Of a stretch of DNA of 64,000 nt, positions 16,624 to 25,052 are shown piece by piece. Location: NCBI GenBank assembly GCA_021736785.1, contig JAIPFF010000021.1, forward strand, positions 1 to 64,000, in the 5' to 3' direction. The DNA is from Thiohalocapsa sp. (GTDB taxonomy: Bacteria; Pseudomonadota; Gammaproteobacteria; Chromatiales; Chromatiaceae). Numbering within the stretch: the stretch's first letter is position 1; each line of letters begins with the position of its first letter. The position numbers and the translations under genes were made by a program. The notes under the pieces are model-generated. The model ran no database searches and was not told the origin of the DNA. It was given only the letters and a program-made list of their open reading frames with translations.

Positions 16624-17406
16624 ATGCCGATTCTGCGTGACGGCAGCGAGACATCGGATCCACGCATCGACCGTATTGACGAGAAGGACCCCCGCTCCCG
16701 GGGGCACTCGATCGCCGAGCTGCTGACGGCCGCTCAGTACGCGAACCCGCGCTCATACACGTGGCGCTGCGAGCTGTGGCTCGATCAAGGCTTCGAGGGC
16801 TCCTGCGTCGGCTTCGCCTGGGCCCATGAGCTGGCGGCGCGGCCGGCTGTCGTGCAAGGGCTGACGGCTCGGTTCGCCCGCGAGCAGATCTACTTCGAGG
16901 CGCAGCGCAGGGATCGCTTCCCGGGCGGCGCCTATCCGGGCGCGATGCCCTTTGCCGAGGGCACTTCGGTCGTCGCCGCGGCCAAGGTGGTCGCGGCGCT
17001 GGGTTATATGGACGCGTATCGCTGGGCCTTCGACGTACGTGATCTGATCGTCGCCGTCGGCTACCGCGGACCGGCGGTGTTCGGCTGCCGCTGGTACCGG
17101 GATATGCAGCGTCCGACCGCGGACGGCGTCGCCGAGCCGACCGGTCCGCTGATGGGCAATCACTGCGTGCTGTTGAACGGCATCAAGATCGTCCGCGGCG
17201 CCGACGGGACTGCGGACGAGCAGGCATCATTCTTCCGTTTCCGCAATTCCTTCGGCCCGGACTGGGGTGACGGCGGAAACGGCATCCTCAGCGTCGCGGC
17301 CGTGCGCGCCCTCTGGGACGGCGCGGAAACCTGCATCCCGGTGGTTCGCCGTCGAACCCCCGCGCCGCCCGATCCCCGACAGCCCGACCACGGAGAGCAA
17401 CCATGA
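16624..17406 (+). CDS. Papain-like (C1-family) cysteine peptidase, cytoplasmic
   Basis: A 260-residue protein with the full papain catalytic set. Q55 and C61 lie in LDQGFEGSCVGFAWAHELAA (oxyanion Gln and nucleophile), H180 in GNHCVLLNG, and N208 in RFRNSFGPDWGDGGNGILS, matching the papain N-S-W-G-x-x-W-G-x-x-G-Y motif. There is no signal peptide and no obvious propeptide; only about 50 residues precede the active site, so it probably acts inside the cell. The C-terminus is Pro-rich. It overlaps the next gene by four bases. Papain-like peptidases are uncommon as cytoplasmic bacterial proteins and are often found in effector or conflict systems. The target is unknown. Confidence 0.85.
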   Translation: MPILRDGSETSDPRIDRIDEKDPRSRGHSIAELLTAAQYANPRSYTWRCELWLDQGFEGSCVGFAWAHELAARPAVVQGLTARFAREQIYFEAQRRDRFPGGAYPGAMPFAEGTSVVAAAKVVAALGYMDAYRWAFDVRDLIVAVGYRGPAVFGCRWYRDMQRPTADGVAEPTGPLMGNHCVLLNGIKIVRGADGTADEQASFFRFRNSFGPDWGDGGNGILSVAAVRALWDGAETCIPVVRRRTPAPPDPRQPDHGEQP

Positions 17407-18449
17407 GCGCTCGTTCCGACGACGGCTCCCATGAGGTCTTCCTGACGCCGCCGGCCAGAGGCGCCCCGGATAACTTGCGGCACAGGCTCAAAGCCCTGCT
17501 GGCGCACGATGCGGACTTGGATATCGCGAGCCAGCAGATGTCCGACCGCGGCCTGGTCTCCGCGCTGGCCAACATCCGCTCGGTCAGGAACCGCCGCGCC
17601 CGGGTGTTTGTGGAGAGCCGATACCTGACCGAGGCATCGCCGCTGCCGCCCGATCGGATCTGGGACGAGGGTGGCGATCGCGAATCGAACCGCCAGTGCT
17701 TCGCGGCCCTGAGCCGCGCCGCGATCGAGGTGCGCGCGGACGTCGTCGGCGGAGCGCTGCAGCATGTCAATCTGATTCTCGCCCGCGGCGAGGGGGAACG
17801 CCTGCTGCTCGTCACCTCGGCGAACCTGGCGCCCGGCAGTATCGACAAACATCTCAACTGGGCCGTCGAGATCGCCTCGCCCGGGGCCGTCGATGCGGCA
17901 GCGGAGGTCTTCGAGGCGATCTGGGACGGCGACTTCCGCGGCGCGGCGGCGACAGTTCCCCTGGCGGGCCCCGAGGGCGAATTCGGTCGAGTCTCGGTGG
18001 GCGCCGACGGCGAGGCAGTCGACGACGCCGTCGCGGCCATCGAAAGCGCAACCGAGCGCATCCGATTCGCCTACTTCGCGATGTCCCGAGACACCCGGAT
18101 CATCCAGGCGCTGCTCGCGGCCGTCGGCCGCGGCGTGGACGTCGCGGGCATCATCGACGCCGACCAGGGTTTCCAGCCGTGGAACGCGGTGCCGCAGTTA
18201 CGCGACGGCGGCGTCGACGCCCGCTACTACCCGGGCGCGCTGACCGGGGCCTCGGGGCGCATGCACCACAAGACCCTCGTCGTCGACCGGGCCTTGACCT
18301 ATCTCGCGACCGCGAACGCCTCGCAGGCGGCCGAGAAGTCGTTCGAGCTCTCGGTATCGCTGAAGGGAACCGAAGTCGCCGGCTTCGTGGACGCGGAGAT
18401 CCTGCGCCTCGGCGCCAACGCCTCCGTCAGCCCGATCAATCCGCTATGA
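17403..18449 (+). CDS. Phospholipase D-like domain protein
   Basis: PLD-superfamily protein (348 residues), the family that includes nucleases, cardiolipin synthases and phosphodiesterases. The C-terminal half has an intact HKD motif, H288-x-K290-x4-D295 (MHHKTLVVDRA), followed by TANASQAAEKSFE. The N-terminal half has the matching position but degenerate (H121-x-N123, then R128 where Asp is expected) followed by TSANLAPGSIDKHLNWAVE, so one of the two pseudo-symmetric active sites appears dead. No signal peptide or membrane helix is seen, which favours a soluble nuclease or phosphodiesterase over a lipid synthase. It is coupled by ATGA overlaps to the peptidase and EEP genes. Confidence 0.85.
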   Translation: MSARSDDGSHEVFLTPPARGAPDNLRHRLKALLAHDADLDIASQQMSDRGLVSALANIRSVRNRRARVFVESRYLTEASPLPPDRIWDEGGDRESNRQCFAALSRAAIEVRADVVGGALQHVNLILARGEGERLLLVTSANLAPGSIDKHLNWAVEIASPGAVDAAAEVFEAIWDGDFRGAAATVPLAGPEGEFGRVSVGADGEAVDDAVAAIESATERIRFAYFAMSRDTRIIQALLAAVGRGVDVAGIIDADQGFQPWNAVPQLRDGGVDARYYPGALTGASGRMHHKTLVVDRALTYLATANASQAAEKSFELSVSLKGTEVAGFVDAEILRLGANASVSPINPL

Positions 18450-19540
18450 CCACGCGCAGCGTCGTTTTTTGGAACGTGCAACGGCTATTCGGCTCCGCGG
18501 GCAGCCCGATCGAATTCGCGCTATCGGGTGATGAAGAGGCAGCCGCGGCGAGTCAGGAGGCGGTCGAACGCAAGATCGACACGATCGCAGCCGCCCTCGA
18601 CCTGATCGCCGAGCGGGCGGGGCCGCCGCTCGTTGTCGGTCTGGTCGAGATCGAGACCGACGAACTGAGCCACGCGATCGCGGCCCGGGTGAGCTCGGTG
18701 GAATTGGAGACCGTCGACCGGTTGGGCGACGATCGTACCGGCGTCGCCCTGGACGGCTTGAACATCAGCGCCTTGGTGGACCGCCGTGTCGTCGAAGGCG
18801 TCCGCGGGCTAACCTCCCACGTGATCGACCGTACCTTCAAGACCCGCGACGTGCTGGAGTTCCACTTGGACCTCGCGGGACTGGGCTCTGTCGCGGTCCT
18901 GGTGAACCACTGGCCGTCGCGCCTGTCGGCGGAAGGCGCCAGTCGCCGCGTGTCGGCAGCCCATTACGTCAACCGGCTGGTTGCGGCCGAGACCCGCTAT
19001 CGGCTGGACGAGATGTGGGACGCCGAGCGCAAGCTACTCGACCTACCGAACGCCGACGAGATGCGACAACGGGCCCACTCTCCGGTGATCGTCATGGGCG
19101 ACTTCAATGACGAGCCGTTCAGCGCGAGCGTCGAACTGCTCGGCTCGACCAATGACACGGAGGCCGTCAAGGACGACCTAGACGTCAAGGGCCGGACCAA
19201 GAAGGAGCGCTTCCGGACCTACGCGACGTCGACGCCGCTGCTTTACAACCCTTGGTGGCACTTCGTCGGCCGCAGCGGCTCCTATTACCGGAGCCCCCGC
19301 TGGCGCCTTTACGACCAGATCCTGCTAGGCAGCGGGCTGCTCCAAGGCAACGCCCCGATTCGCATTATCCCCGACTCGCACACCATCCTCGACGCCGAGA
19401 CCGTGACCCGCGCCGACGGCACGGTCTGGCCCCTCGTCAACAGGGGCGGCAAGCCGATCGCGTTCGACCTCGAGCGCGAGCGCGGCTGCTCCGACCACTT
19501 CGCCGTCTACCTGCAGATCGAGACAGACGAGATCGGCTGA
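18446..19540 (+). CDS. Endonuclease/exonuclease/phosphatase (EEP) family protein
   Basis: A 364-residue EEP-fold metal-dependent phosphodiesterase (DNase I / exonuclease III / sphingomyelinase superfamily). All core residues are visible: N10 in FWNVQRLF, E68 in VGLVEIETDEL, H155 in VNHWPSR, D219 and N221 in VMGDFNDEP, and D350-H351 in CSDHFAVYL. There is no signal peptide. It starts at 18446, overlapping the PLD stop, and ends the cassette. Substrate (DNA, RNA, nucleotide or lipid head group) cannot be told from sequence. It differs from the secreted EEP lipoprotein at 38699-39775. Confidence 0.87.
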   Translation: MTTRSVVFWNVQRLFGSAGSPIEFALSGDEEAAAASQEAVERKIDTIAAALDLIAERAGPPLVVGLVEIETDELSHAIAARVSSVELETVDRLGDDRTGVALDGLNISALVDRRVVEGVRGLTSHVIDRTFKTRDVLEFHLDLAGLGSVAVLVNHWPSRLSAEGASRRVSAAHYVNRLVAAETRYRLDEMWDAERKLLDLPNADEMRQRAHSPVIVMGDFNDEPFSASVELLGSTNDTEAVKDDLDVKGRTKKERFRTYATSTPLLYNPWWHFVGRSGSYYRSPRWRLYDQILLGSGLLQGNAPIRIIPDSHTILDAETVTRADGTVWPLVNRGGKPIAFDLERERGCSDHFAVYLQIETDEIG

Positions 19541-19656
19541 GAGGCCGCATGCGACGCGACGGAGCAAGCCCTCGGGGCGCCGGACGCGTTCGCGAGCGAG
19601 ATGCCATCAGCTGTCGACCGGTCTGGCGCCGGATGCGATCACCCGAGGAGGTTTTG

Positions 19657-19707
19657 ATGCCCGACTCGGGGTCTACACTTTTTATTAGGAGCGGCTTCAT
19701 GCCGTGA
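19657..19707 (+). CDS. Possible 16-residue peptide with strong ribosome site
   Basis: The ATG at 19657 is preceded by GAGGAGG six bases upstream, one of the best Shine-Dalgarno sites in the region, and the frame closes after 16 codons (MPDSGSTLFIRSGFMP). It lies about 100 bp before the secreted-protein gene at 19805 and could be a leader peptide for it. No homology can be claimed. Confidence 0.3.
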   Translation: MPDSGSTLFIRSGFMP

Positions 19708-19804
19708 GTGGATCCTCGTGCCGGCGATCCGGTTCTTTTCCGTCAGGCGGCCGGACGATGAAGGAGGGTCCGAAGAACGATCGATGCGGCGGAAGGAGGG
19801 AGAC

Positions 19805-20242
19805 ATGAACAAACTGATACTTACGGCGACGGGCGTCCTGCTTTCAGTCGTCGGCTTGCACGCTGCAGGCGCCGACCCCCAGCCGGGATTCACGGTTTAC
19901 GAGACCTGTCATCAGTACATCGCCGTCAACGACGACTCCGGTGAGCGCCTGAACATACGAAAAGTGTCCATGCACGACGAGCTGGACCGGCAGTTGCCGT
20001 ATAGCGCCTGCGTGGAAGAGATCGTCTTCACCGGGCCGCCGACACGGAACCTCGTTTGCCCATCTTCGCAGACAGAGTCGGCTTCCGACGGTGAGTCGGC
20101 GCAAACCTATCGGATTCAGCGCCCCGTCGTGATTCGGGTCGGCGGTGCTGTCGACCGGGAGATTTCGGGGGTGATGGTCTATCGAGAATCAGACGGGATA
20201 CCCAGCGTCAGGCGCCCGTGCCCGCCCGGTCCGCGCCACTGA
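19805..20242 (+). CDS. Small secreted protein, unknown function
   Basis: The start at 19805 is supported by a GGAGGG-rich ribosome site directly upstream. The 145-residue product has a clear Sec signal peptide (MNKLILTATGVLLSVVGLHA, cleavage near AGA-DP). The mature part is mostly beta-like with three Cys residues (YETCHQY, YSACVEE, NLVCPSS) and a late RRPCPP. The mid-section VVIRVGGAVDREISGVMVY may be a strand-rich core. I do not recognise a family. Directly after the stop is a GC-only palindrome (20257-20273) that might act as a terminator but lacks a T-tract. Confidence 0.65.
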   Translation: MNKLILTATGVLLSVVGLHAAGADPQPGFTVYETCHQYIAVNDDSGERLNIRKVSMHDELDRQLPYSACVEEIVFTGPPTRNLVCPSSQTESASDGESAQTYRIQRPVVIRVGGAVDREISGVMVYRESDGIPSVRRPCPPGPRH

Positions 20243-21109
20243 ACTCCGCTCTGAAAGCCCCGGGCCCCGGGGCGCGATTGGCGCGTAACGACGTGAAGCG
20301 AAGGGAGTCAGTCGGCGGATAGGCAGTCCTCGCATTCAGGTCCAAAGCCATCCGCCTGACTTGCTGAAAGACCAAATATTACTGTTTTTTTGGCGCTTTT
20401 TTAGAGTACCCTCCCTAGCGATAAGGTCGGGCGATGGCCCACGGGTAAGTCTTTGGTTACAGCAGCGTCAACAAACAACAATGTGACGCTTCCTAAAGGT
20501 CAAGGCGCGCGCTTCCGTACGCGGTAACGTCCTTCGGCACCAAGGCCTCGATCCGATTGCCGAACGCAAAGCTCATCGCCCGGCTCGCGGGGAAGAGAAT
20601 CGAAAGTCAAACTGTTCGAGCTCCGCGTAGCGGATTTGTCACCGTCCCGGCCGGCCGCAAAACCAAGAGCCGGGACCAGACACGCCCATACGTCCCCGTT
20701 GATTGCAAACCACCGATCGCCCCCGGTCGACGACGAACGGCGACGACCGCACCGCAGGCGGTGATATAGAACGCGCCAATCACTTCCGAACATCACCCCG
20801 CACTCGGTAAACCTCAATCGGAACAGTCGGTCACCTCCGGTCGGATAGCCGGTCAAGGTGAATCGGAATCGGCCGACCATGTGGGCCGGAATAGGTACCC
20901 TCCCTCGGCACAGGATAAAATGATGCGCGCGCTGCAAGAGGCCAGGAGCCCAAGCGCGCGATGCGCAGAGACTGAGCAACTGCGTTTTCCCCTCCCCATC
21001 CTGGACAAGCGACGTGAGGGCGACGACCGCCTCGCATCGCAGGCTACGGCGAAGGGACTGCCCGAGCTTCTATCGAATGTTTGCGGGACACGACACTAGA
21101 ACGCCCTTC
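20243..21109. other. Lower-GC stretch without a supported gene
   Basis: About 870 bases with visible T-runs near 20380-20405 and lower GC than its flanks. Open frames on either strand (for example 20500-20979 minus) have compositions and starts unlike real genes here. I see no IS ends, tRNA or known riboswitch. It may hold the promoter for the hybrid kinase gene and remnants of transferred DNA. Confidence 0.45.
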
Positions 21110-24100
21110 ATGAAGACTTCAGACGCCCGCGAATGCGCTGTATTCCACTCCCTTCTGAATCGTCCTGCCACTTCCCGTCAAGCGTGCGTGCCGCGACCCG
21201 ACAATGCCCCACCAAAGCCAAGCAAGGTGATCGGCTACCGATCGTGCTCCCCGATCACATTGGCCCTCTTGCTCCTCTTATCTCCGGTGACGCACGCCGG
21301 CGAAGAGGTTGTGCTCCAATTGCGCTGGCAGCATGGATTCCAGTTCGCCGGATACTATGTGGCAAAGGAAAAGGGGTTCTATCGAGAAGCCGGCCTGGAT
21401 GTTTCCATGATCGAGGGGGGTCCCATGGTGGACCATATCGCCGAGGTCCTCGATGGCCAAGCAGATTTTGGTATCGCCGGGTCACCACTGATCATCGAAT
21501 ACATGAAGGGCAAGCCCGTAAAAGCGATCGCCGCCGTGTTTCAGCACTCGCCCTATGCCATCATGGCAAGGGCATCTTCGGGCATCACAAGCCCGCAACA
21601 ACTGGTCGGAAAGTCCGTCTATCTAGGCATCGTCCCCAGAACGGCCGAGATACAGGCAATGTTCATCCAAGAAGGGGTGACACTGGACAAGCTCAATATC
21701 ATATCGAAGCTACCTCGTGATCTTGCCGACCCCGAAGTCGACGCCTTCTCCGTATATCTGACCAATGAACCGTTCCTGTGGCGCCAGCAAGGAATCGAAG
21801 CCGCAATCATCAGGCCGCAAAGCTACGGCATCGATTTTTACGGAGATGTCCTATTCAGCTCGGCGGATAATCTTCGCAACGAGATTCGTGCTCGAAAGTT
21901 TCTAAATGCCTCGCTCATGGGGTGGCGGTATGCCTTTGAGCATCCGGAAGAGACGATTTCGATCATTCAACGAGAATACAATTCGCAAGGCCGCAGCAGA
22001 GCACATCTGCTCTACGAGCATGATGTTATGCTCAAGCTCGTCGAGCCCAACCACATACCCGTCGGCCAGCAGAATCTTTATCGCTGGGAGCGAATCGGTC
22101 AGATCTATCACTCGCTTGGTATGGCGCCGGCAATAGACGACTTTTCGGATTTCATCTACGACCCGGCGAGAGATCATGCGCGAAGGCTTGAAAGGCAGAC
22201 ATCGGCGGCGATTGCCTTCGTATCGCTGGCGGTGATTGTCGCTTTGCTGTTGTGGCTATGGAGCAAATCGCTTCAGAAGGCACTCTTGCTAAAAACGACG
22301 TCGCTCAGGGAGGAAATCAGATCCCATCGATTGACCCAGAATGATCTAAAGCGGGCGCTCGCCAAGTACAAGACTCTCTTTTCCGCCTTTCCCCATGGCA
22401 TTACGGTGTCCGATGACCAGGGCAACATCGTTGAGGCGAACGAGGCCGCGCAGACGCTGCTCGGAGTAGCGACATCCGATCATGTCGCAAGAAGGCTCGA
22501 TGGCAACGAGTGGCGGATTATCCGATCCGATGGCTCCAGCATGCCCAGCAACGAATGGCCGGCCGTTGCGGCCTTGCAAGAGAAGCGTACCGTCGCCGAT
22601 GGCGAAATGGGCATTTGCCGACCGGACGGCCAAGTGATTTGGCTCAGTGTAACGGCAGCGCCTTTGCCCGTTGAGGGTCACGGTGTCGTCGTGACCTACA
22701 GCGACATCACCGAAAGAAAGAAGGCGCAGGAGTCGCTGCAACAGACCACAGCGATGCTGTCGAGAACCGAATCCATTGCTCGTATCGGTAGCTGGCAATG
22801 GGAAGTAGAACGGGATCTTGTAACCTGGTCCGATGAATTATTCCGCATCTTCGGGCGCGATCCATCTTCGGCGGCGCCCTCCTTTGCCGAGCACGATCAA
22901 CTGTACTTCCCGGAGGACTTGGCGCGTCTGCAAAGGGCCGTGGAGCGTGCCGTTACGAAAGCCGAGCCATACGAATTGGACCTGCGGGCGATGCGTTCCG
23001 ACGGCGAGACCCGTTATTGTCGTGCAGTGGGCTCTCCCGATCTCGATGCGGACGGGAGAGTCTTTCGCCTCTACGGCTTCCTGCAGGATAACACAGAGCT
23101 GTTCCTCGCCCAGCAGGAAACCAGAAAGTTGGTCTACGACCAGACCGCGATCCTCAAGAACATCCCGGCCTATATCTACTTCAAGGACCGGGAAAACTAT
23201 ATCATACGAGTCAGTGACAGCGTCGCCCGAGTTACCGGCGTGCCGAAGCATGAGATTGAAGGGCGGCATTCTTCGGAAGTCTATCCGGAGATGGCCGATT
23301 CATACTGGGCGGACGATTTGGAGGTGATCAGAACGGGGAACGCAAAAATGGGCATTGTGGAGCCGTTGCCATTAGCGGATGGAGAGTCGCGTTGGCTGCA
23401 GACCGATAAGGTTCCGTATTTCGGGGATACCGGCGAGGTTGAGGGCGTGATTGTGCTCGCCACGGACATTACGGAGCGCAAAGTGGCGGAAGAGAAGCTC
23501 GCGGAGCTGAACCGCGTGCTGGAGCGACGCGTCGCCGAGCGCACCGCGGAGGTGGCCCGACAGGCGCAGCAGCTGCGGGCGCTCGCGTTCCGCCTGACGC
23601 AGACCGAGCAGCTCGAGCGCAAGCGAATGGCCATGCTGCTGCACGACCACCTCCAGCAGCTCATCGTAGCGGCGCAGATCCAAGTGGACCGGGCGAAGCG
23701 CGCCGCCAACCCCGGTTCAATGCAGGCGGCGGCGCAGAGTGCCAAGCAGGTGCTGCATGAGGCGCTCGAAGCATCGCGCTCGCTGACGGTGGAGCTTTGT
23801 CCGCCGGTGCTTTACGAGCTCGGGCTGGCCGGCGGGCTCGACTGGCTCGGCAGGCGCATGCGCGAGCAGCATGGACTGAGTGTGCGGCTGCACGCGGACC
23901 CCGCCGCCGAGCCCGACGGCGACGAGGCGCGCTTCCTTCTGTTCGAGTGCGCACGCGAGCTGCTGCTGAATGTCGTCAAGCATGCCGATGCCGAGCATGC
24001 CGACCTGACCCTCGCCCGGCCGGCGCCCGGAGAGATCCACCTCGAGGTAGCCGACGATGGCAAGGGATTCGATCCCGACGCATTAACGCAACGGCGCCCC

Positions 24101-24670
24101 GACGCGATGCACTTCGGGCTCTTCAGCATTCAGCAACGCATCGCCCATCTCGGCGGCCGCACGGAGCTTGAAAGCGTGCCGGATCAGGGGGCGAGCGTTA
24201 CATTGGTCTTGCCCAATGCCGACGGAACCGCGTCCGAGGCGCGCGCCGAGACGGCTCGCGGACAGCGGGCAAAACCCATTCAGGTCGGGGAGTGTGCAAC
24301 GCGCTATCGGGTGCTTATCGTCGACGACCACCGGATCGTGCGGGAGGGGCTGGCCGGACTGCTCCAGGTCGAGCCCGACATCGACGTGGTGGGCGGAGCG
24401 GAGAATGGCACGCAAGCCGTCGCGTTGGCCGAGGAACTGACTCCCGACGTCGTCGTCATGGACATCAACCTCGGCCCCGGCATCGACGGCATCGAGGCGA
24501 CGCGCCGGGTGCTGTCCGCGAACCCCGGGACCAAGGTGATCGGGCTTTCCATGCATATCGACGAGGACATCGCCGCGGCCATGGTCGATGCCGGCGCCGC
24601 CATCTACCTCTCGAAAGGCGGTCCGCCGGAAGACTTGATCGATGCCATCCGCAAATGTCGCGCGGAATGA
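21110..24670 (+). CDS. Hybrid sensor kinase: NMT1/THI5-like sensor, three PAS, HisKA_3, HATPase, receiver
   Basis: A giant multidomain signalling protein, about 1186 residues from the ATG at 21110 (an ATG at 21014 is also in frame; neither has a good ribosome site). The order by coordinate is: signal/hydrophobic segment (~21240-21295); a periplasmic NMT1/THI5 substrate-binding domain (~21300-22150, LRWQHGFQFAGYYVAKEKG); a membrane helix (~22200-22260); three PAS domains (~22360-22710, 22770-23090, 23140-23480), two ending in the D-I-T-E-R-K signature; a HisKA_3 dimerisation domain with phospho-acceptor in MLLHDHLQQL; a NarL-type ATPase (NVVKHADAEHA, VADDGKGFD); and a C-terminal receiver with acceptor Asp in VVVMDINLG. 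No DNA-binding domain follows. NMT1-type domains bind pyrimidine/thiamine precursors or similar small molecules; the ligand here is unknown. Confidence 0.88.
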   Translation: MKTSDARECAVFHSLLNRPATSRQACVPRPDNAPPKPSKVIGYRSCSPITLALLLLLSPVTHAGEEVVLQLRWQHGFQFAGYYVAKEKGFYREAGLDVSMIEGGPMVDHIAEVLDGQADFGIAGSPLIIEYMKGKPVKAIAAVFQHSPYAIMARASSGITSPQQLVGKSVYLGIVPRTAEIQAMFIQEGVTLDKLNIISKLPRDLADPEVDAFSVYLTNEPFLWRQQGIEAAIIRPQSYGIDFYGDVLFSSADNLRNEIRARKFLNASLMGWRYAFEHPEETISIIQREYNSQGRSRAHLLYEHDVMLKLVEPNHIPVGQQNLYRWERIGQIYHSLGMAPAIDDFSDFIYDPARDHARRLERQTSAAIAFVSLAVIVALLLWLWSKSLQKALLLKTTSLREEIRSHRLTQNDLKRALAKYKTLFSAFPHGITVSDDQGNIVEANEAAQTLLGVATSDHVARRLDGNEWRIIRSDGSSMPSNEWPAVAALQEKRTVADGEMGICRPDGQVIWLSVTAAPLPVEGHGVVVTYSDITERKKAQESLQQTTAMLSRTESIARIGSWQWEVERDLVTWSDELFRIFGRDPSSAAPSFAEHDQLYFPEDLARLQRAVERAVTKAEPYELDLRAMRSDGETRYCRAVGSPDLDADGRVFRLYGFLQDNTELFLAQQETRKLVYDQTAILKNIPAYIYFKDRENYIIRVSDSVARVTGVPKHEIEGRHSSEVYPEMADSYWADDLEVIRTGNAKMGIVEPLPLADGESRWLQTDKVPYFGDTGEVEGVIVLATDITERKVAEEKLAELNRVLERRVAERTAEVARQAQQLRALAFRLTQTEQLERKRMAMLLHDHLQQLIVAAQIQVDRAKRAANPGSMQAAAQSAKQVLHEALEASRSLTVELCPPVLYELGLAGGLDWLGRRMREQHGLSVRLHADPAAEPDGDEARFLLFECARELLLNVVKHADAEHADLTLARPAPGEIHLEVADDGKGFDPDALTQRRPDAMHFGLFSIQQRIAHLGGRTELESVPDQGASVTLVLPNADGTASEARAETARGQRAKPIQVGECATRYRVLIVDDHRIVREGLAGLLQVEPDIDVVGGAENGTQAVALAEELTPDVVVMDINLGPGIDGIEATRRVLSANPGTKVIGLSMHIDEDIAAAMVDAGAAIYLSKGGPPEDLIDAIRKCRAE

Positions 24671-24713
24671 TTGCGACTCGAGGGCGACTCGGAGTCGGCT
24701 GCGATCTACGGTT

Positions 24714-24803
<90 letters not shown>

Positions 24804-24939
24804 GAGGATCAGCCGCCCGGGGCGGGCGTCTGTGTTGGGCCGACGATGCGGTGACGGTCACGGCCCAATGGGCCTCAAGCGTTCACTCACACCGAGCCGT
24901 ACAGTATAGCGGCGACGGCCCTGGCTGTATACCGTGGTC

Positions 24940-24978
24940 CCGGATGCGATCTCCGGATGCGATCTCCGGATGTGAACT
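24940..24978. repeat. Three 13-bp tandem repeats
   Basis: CCGGATGCGATCT occurs twice in tandem (24940-24952, 24953-24965), followed by a diverged third unit CCGGATGTGAACT. It lies between the tRNA and the end of sbcB. It looks like slippage duplication; no function is evident. Confidence 0.85.
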
Positions 24979-25052
24979 CAGGCCGCGCGCTGCCGGCGGG
25001 GCTCAAGCGGATGCCGGGGGGACTATCTCGGCGGATACACGGCCATCAGCCG

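Noticed and set aside
17696-18445. In-frame N-terminal extension of the EEP protein
   Set aside because: It overlaps the PLD gene in another frame and is Arg-rich shadow; the ATG at 18446 overlaps the PLD stop, as in the other junctions.
20407-20905. Repeated decamer TACCCTCCCT (20407-20416 and 20896-20905)
   Set aside because: A single 10-mer recurring within 500 bases is not unlikely by chance, and flanking bases do not match.
20500-20979. 159-codon minus-strand frame in the gene-poor stretch
   Set aside because: No ribosome site, composition rich in Arg/Gly/Cys without any motif, and no partner genes.
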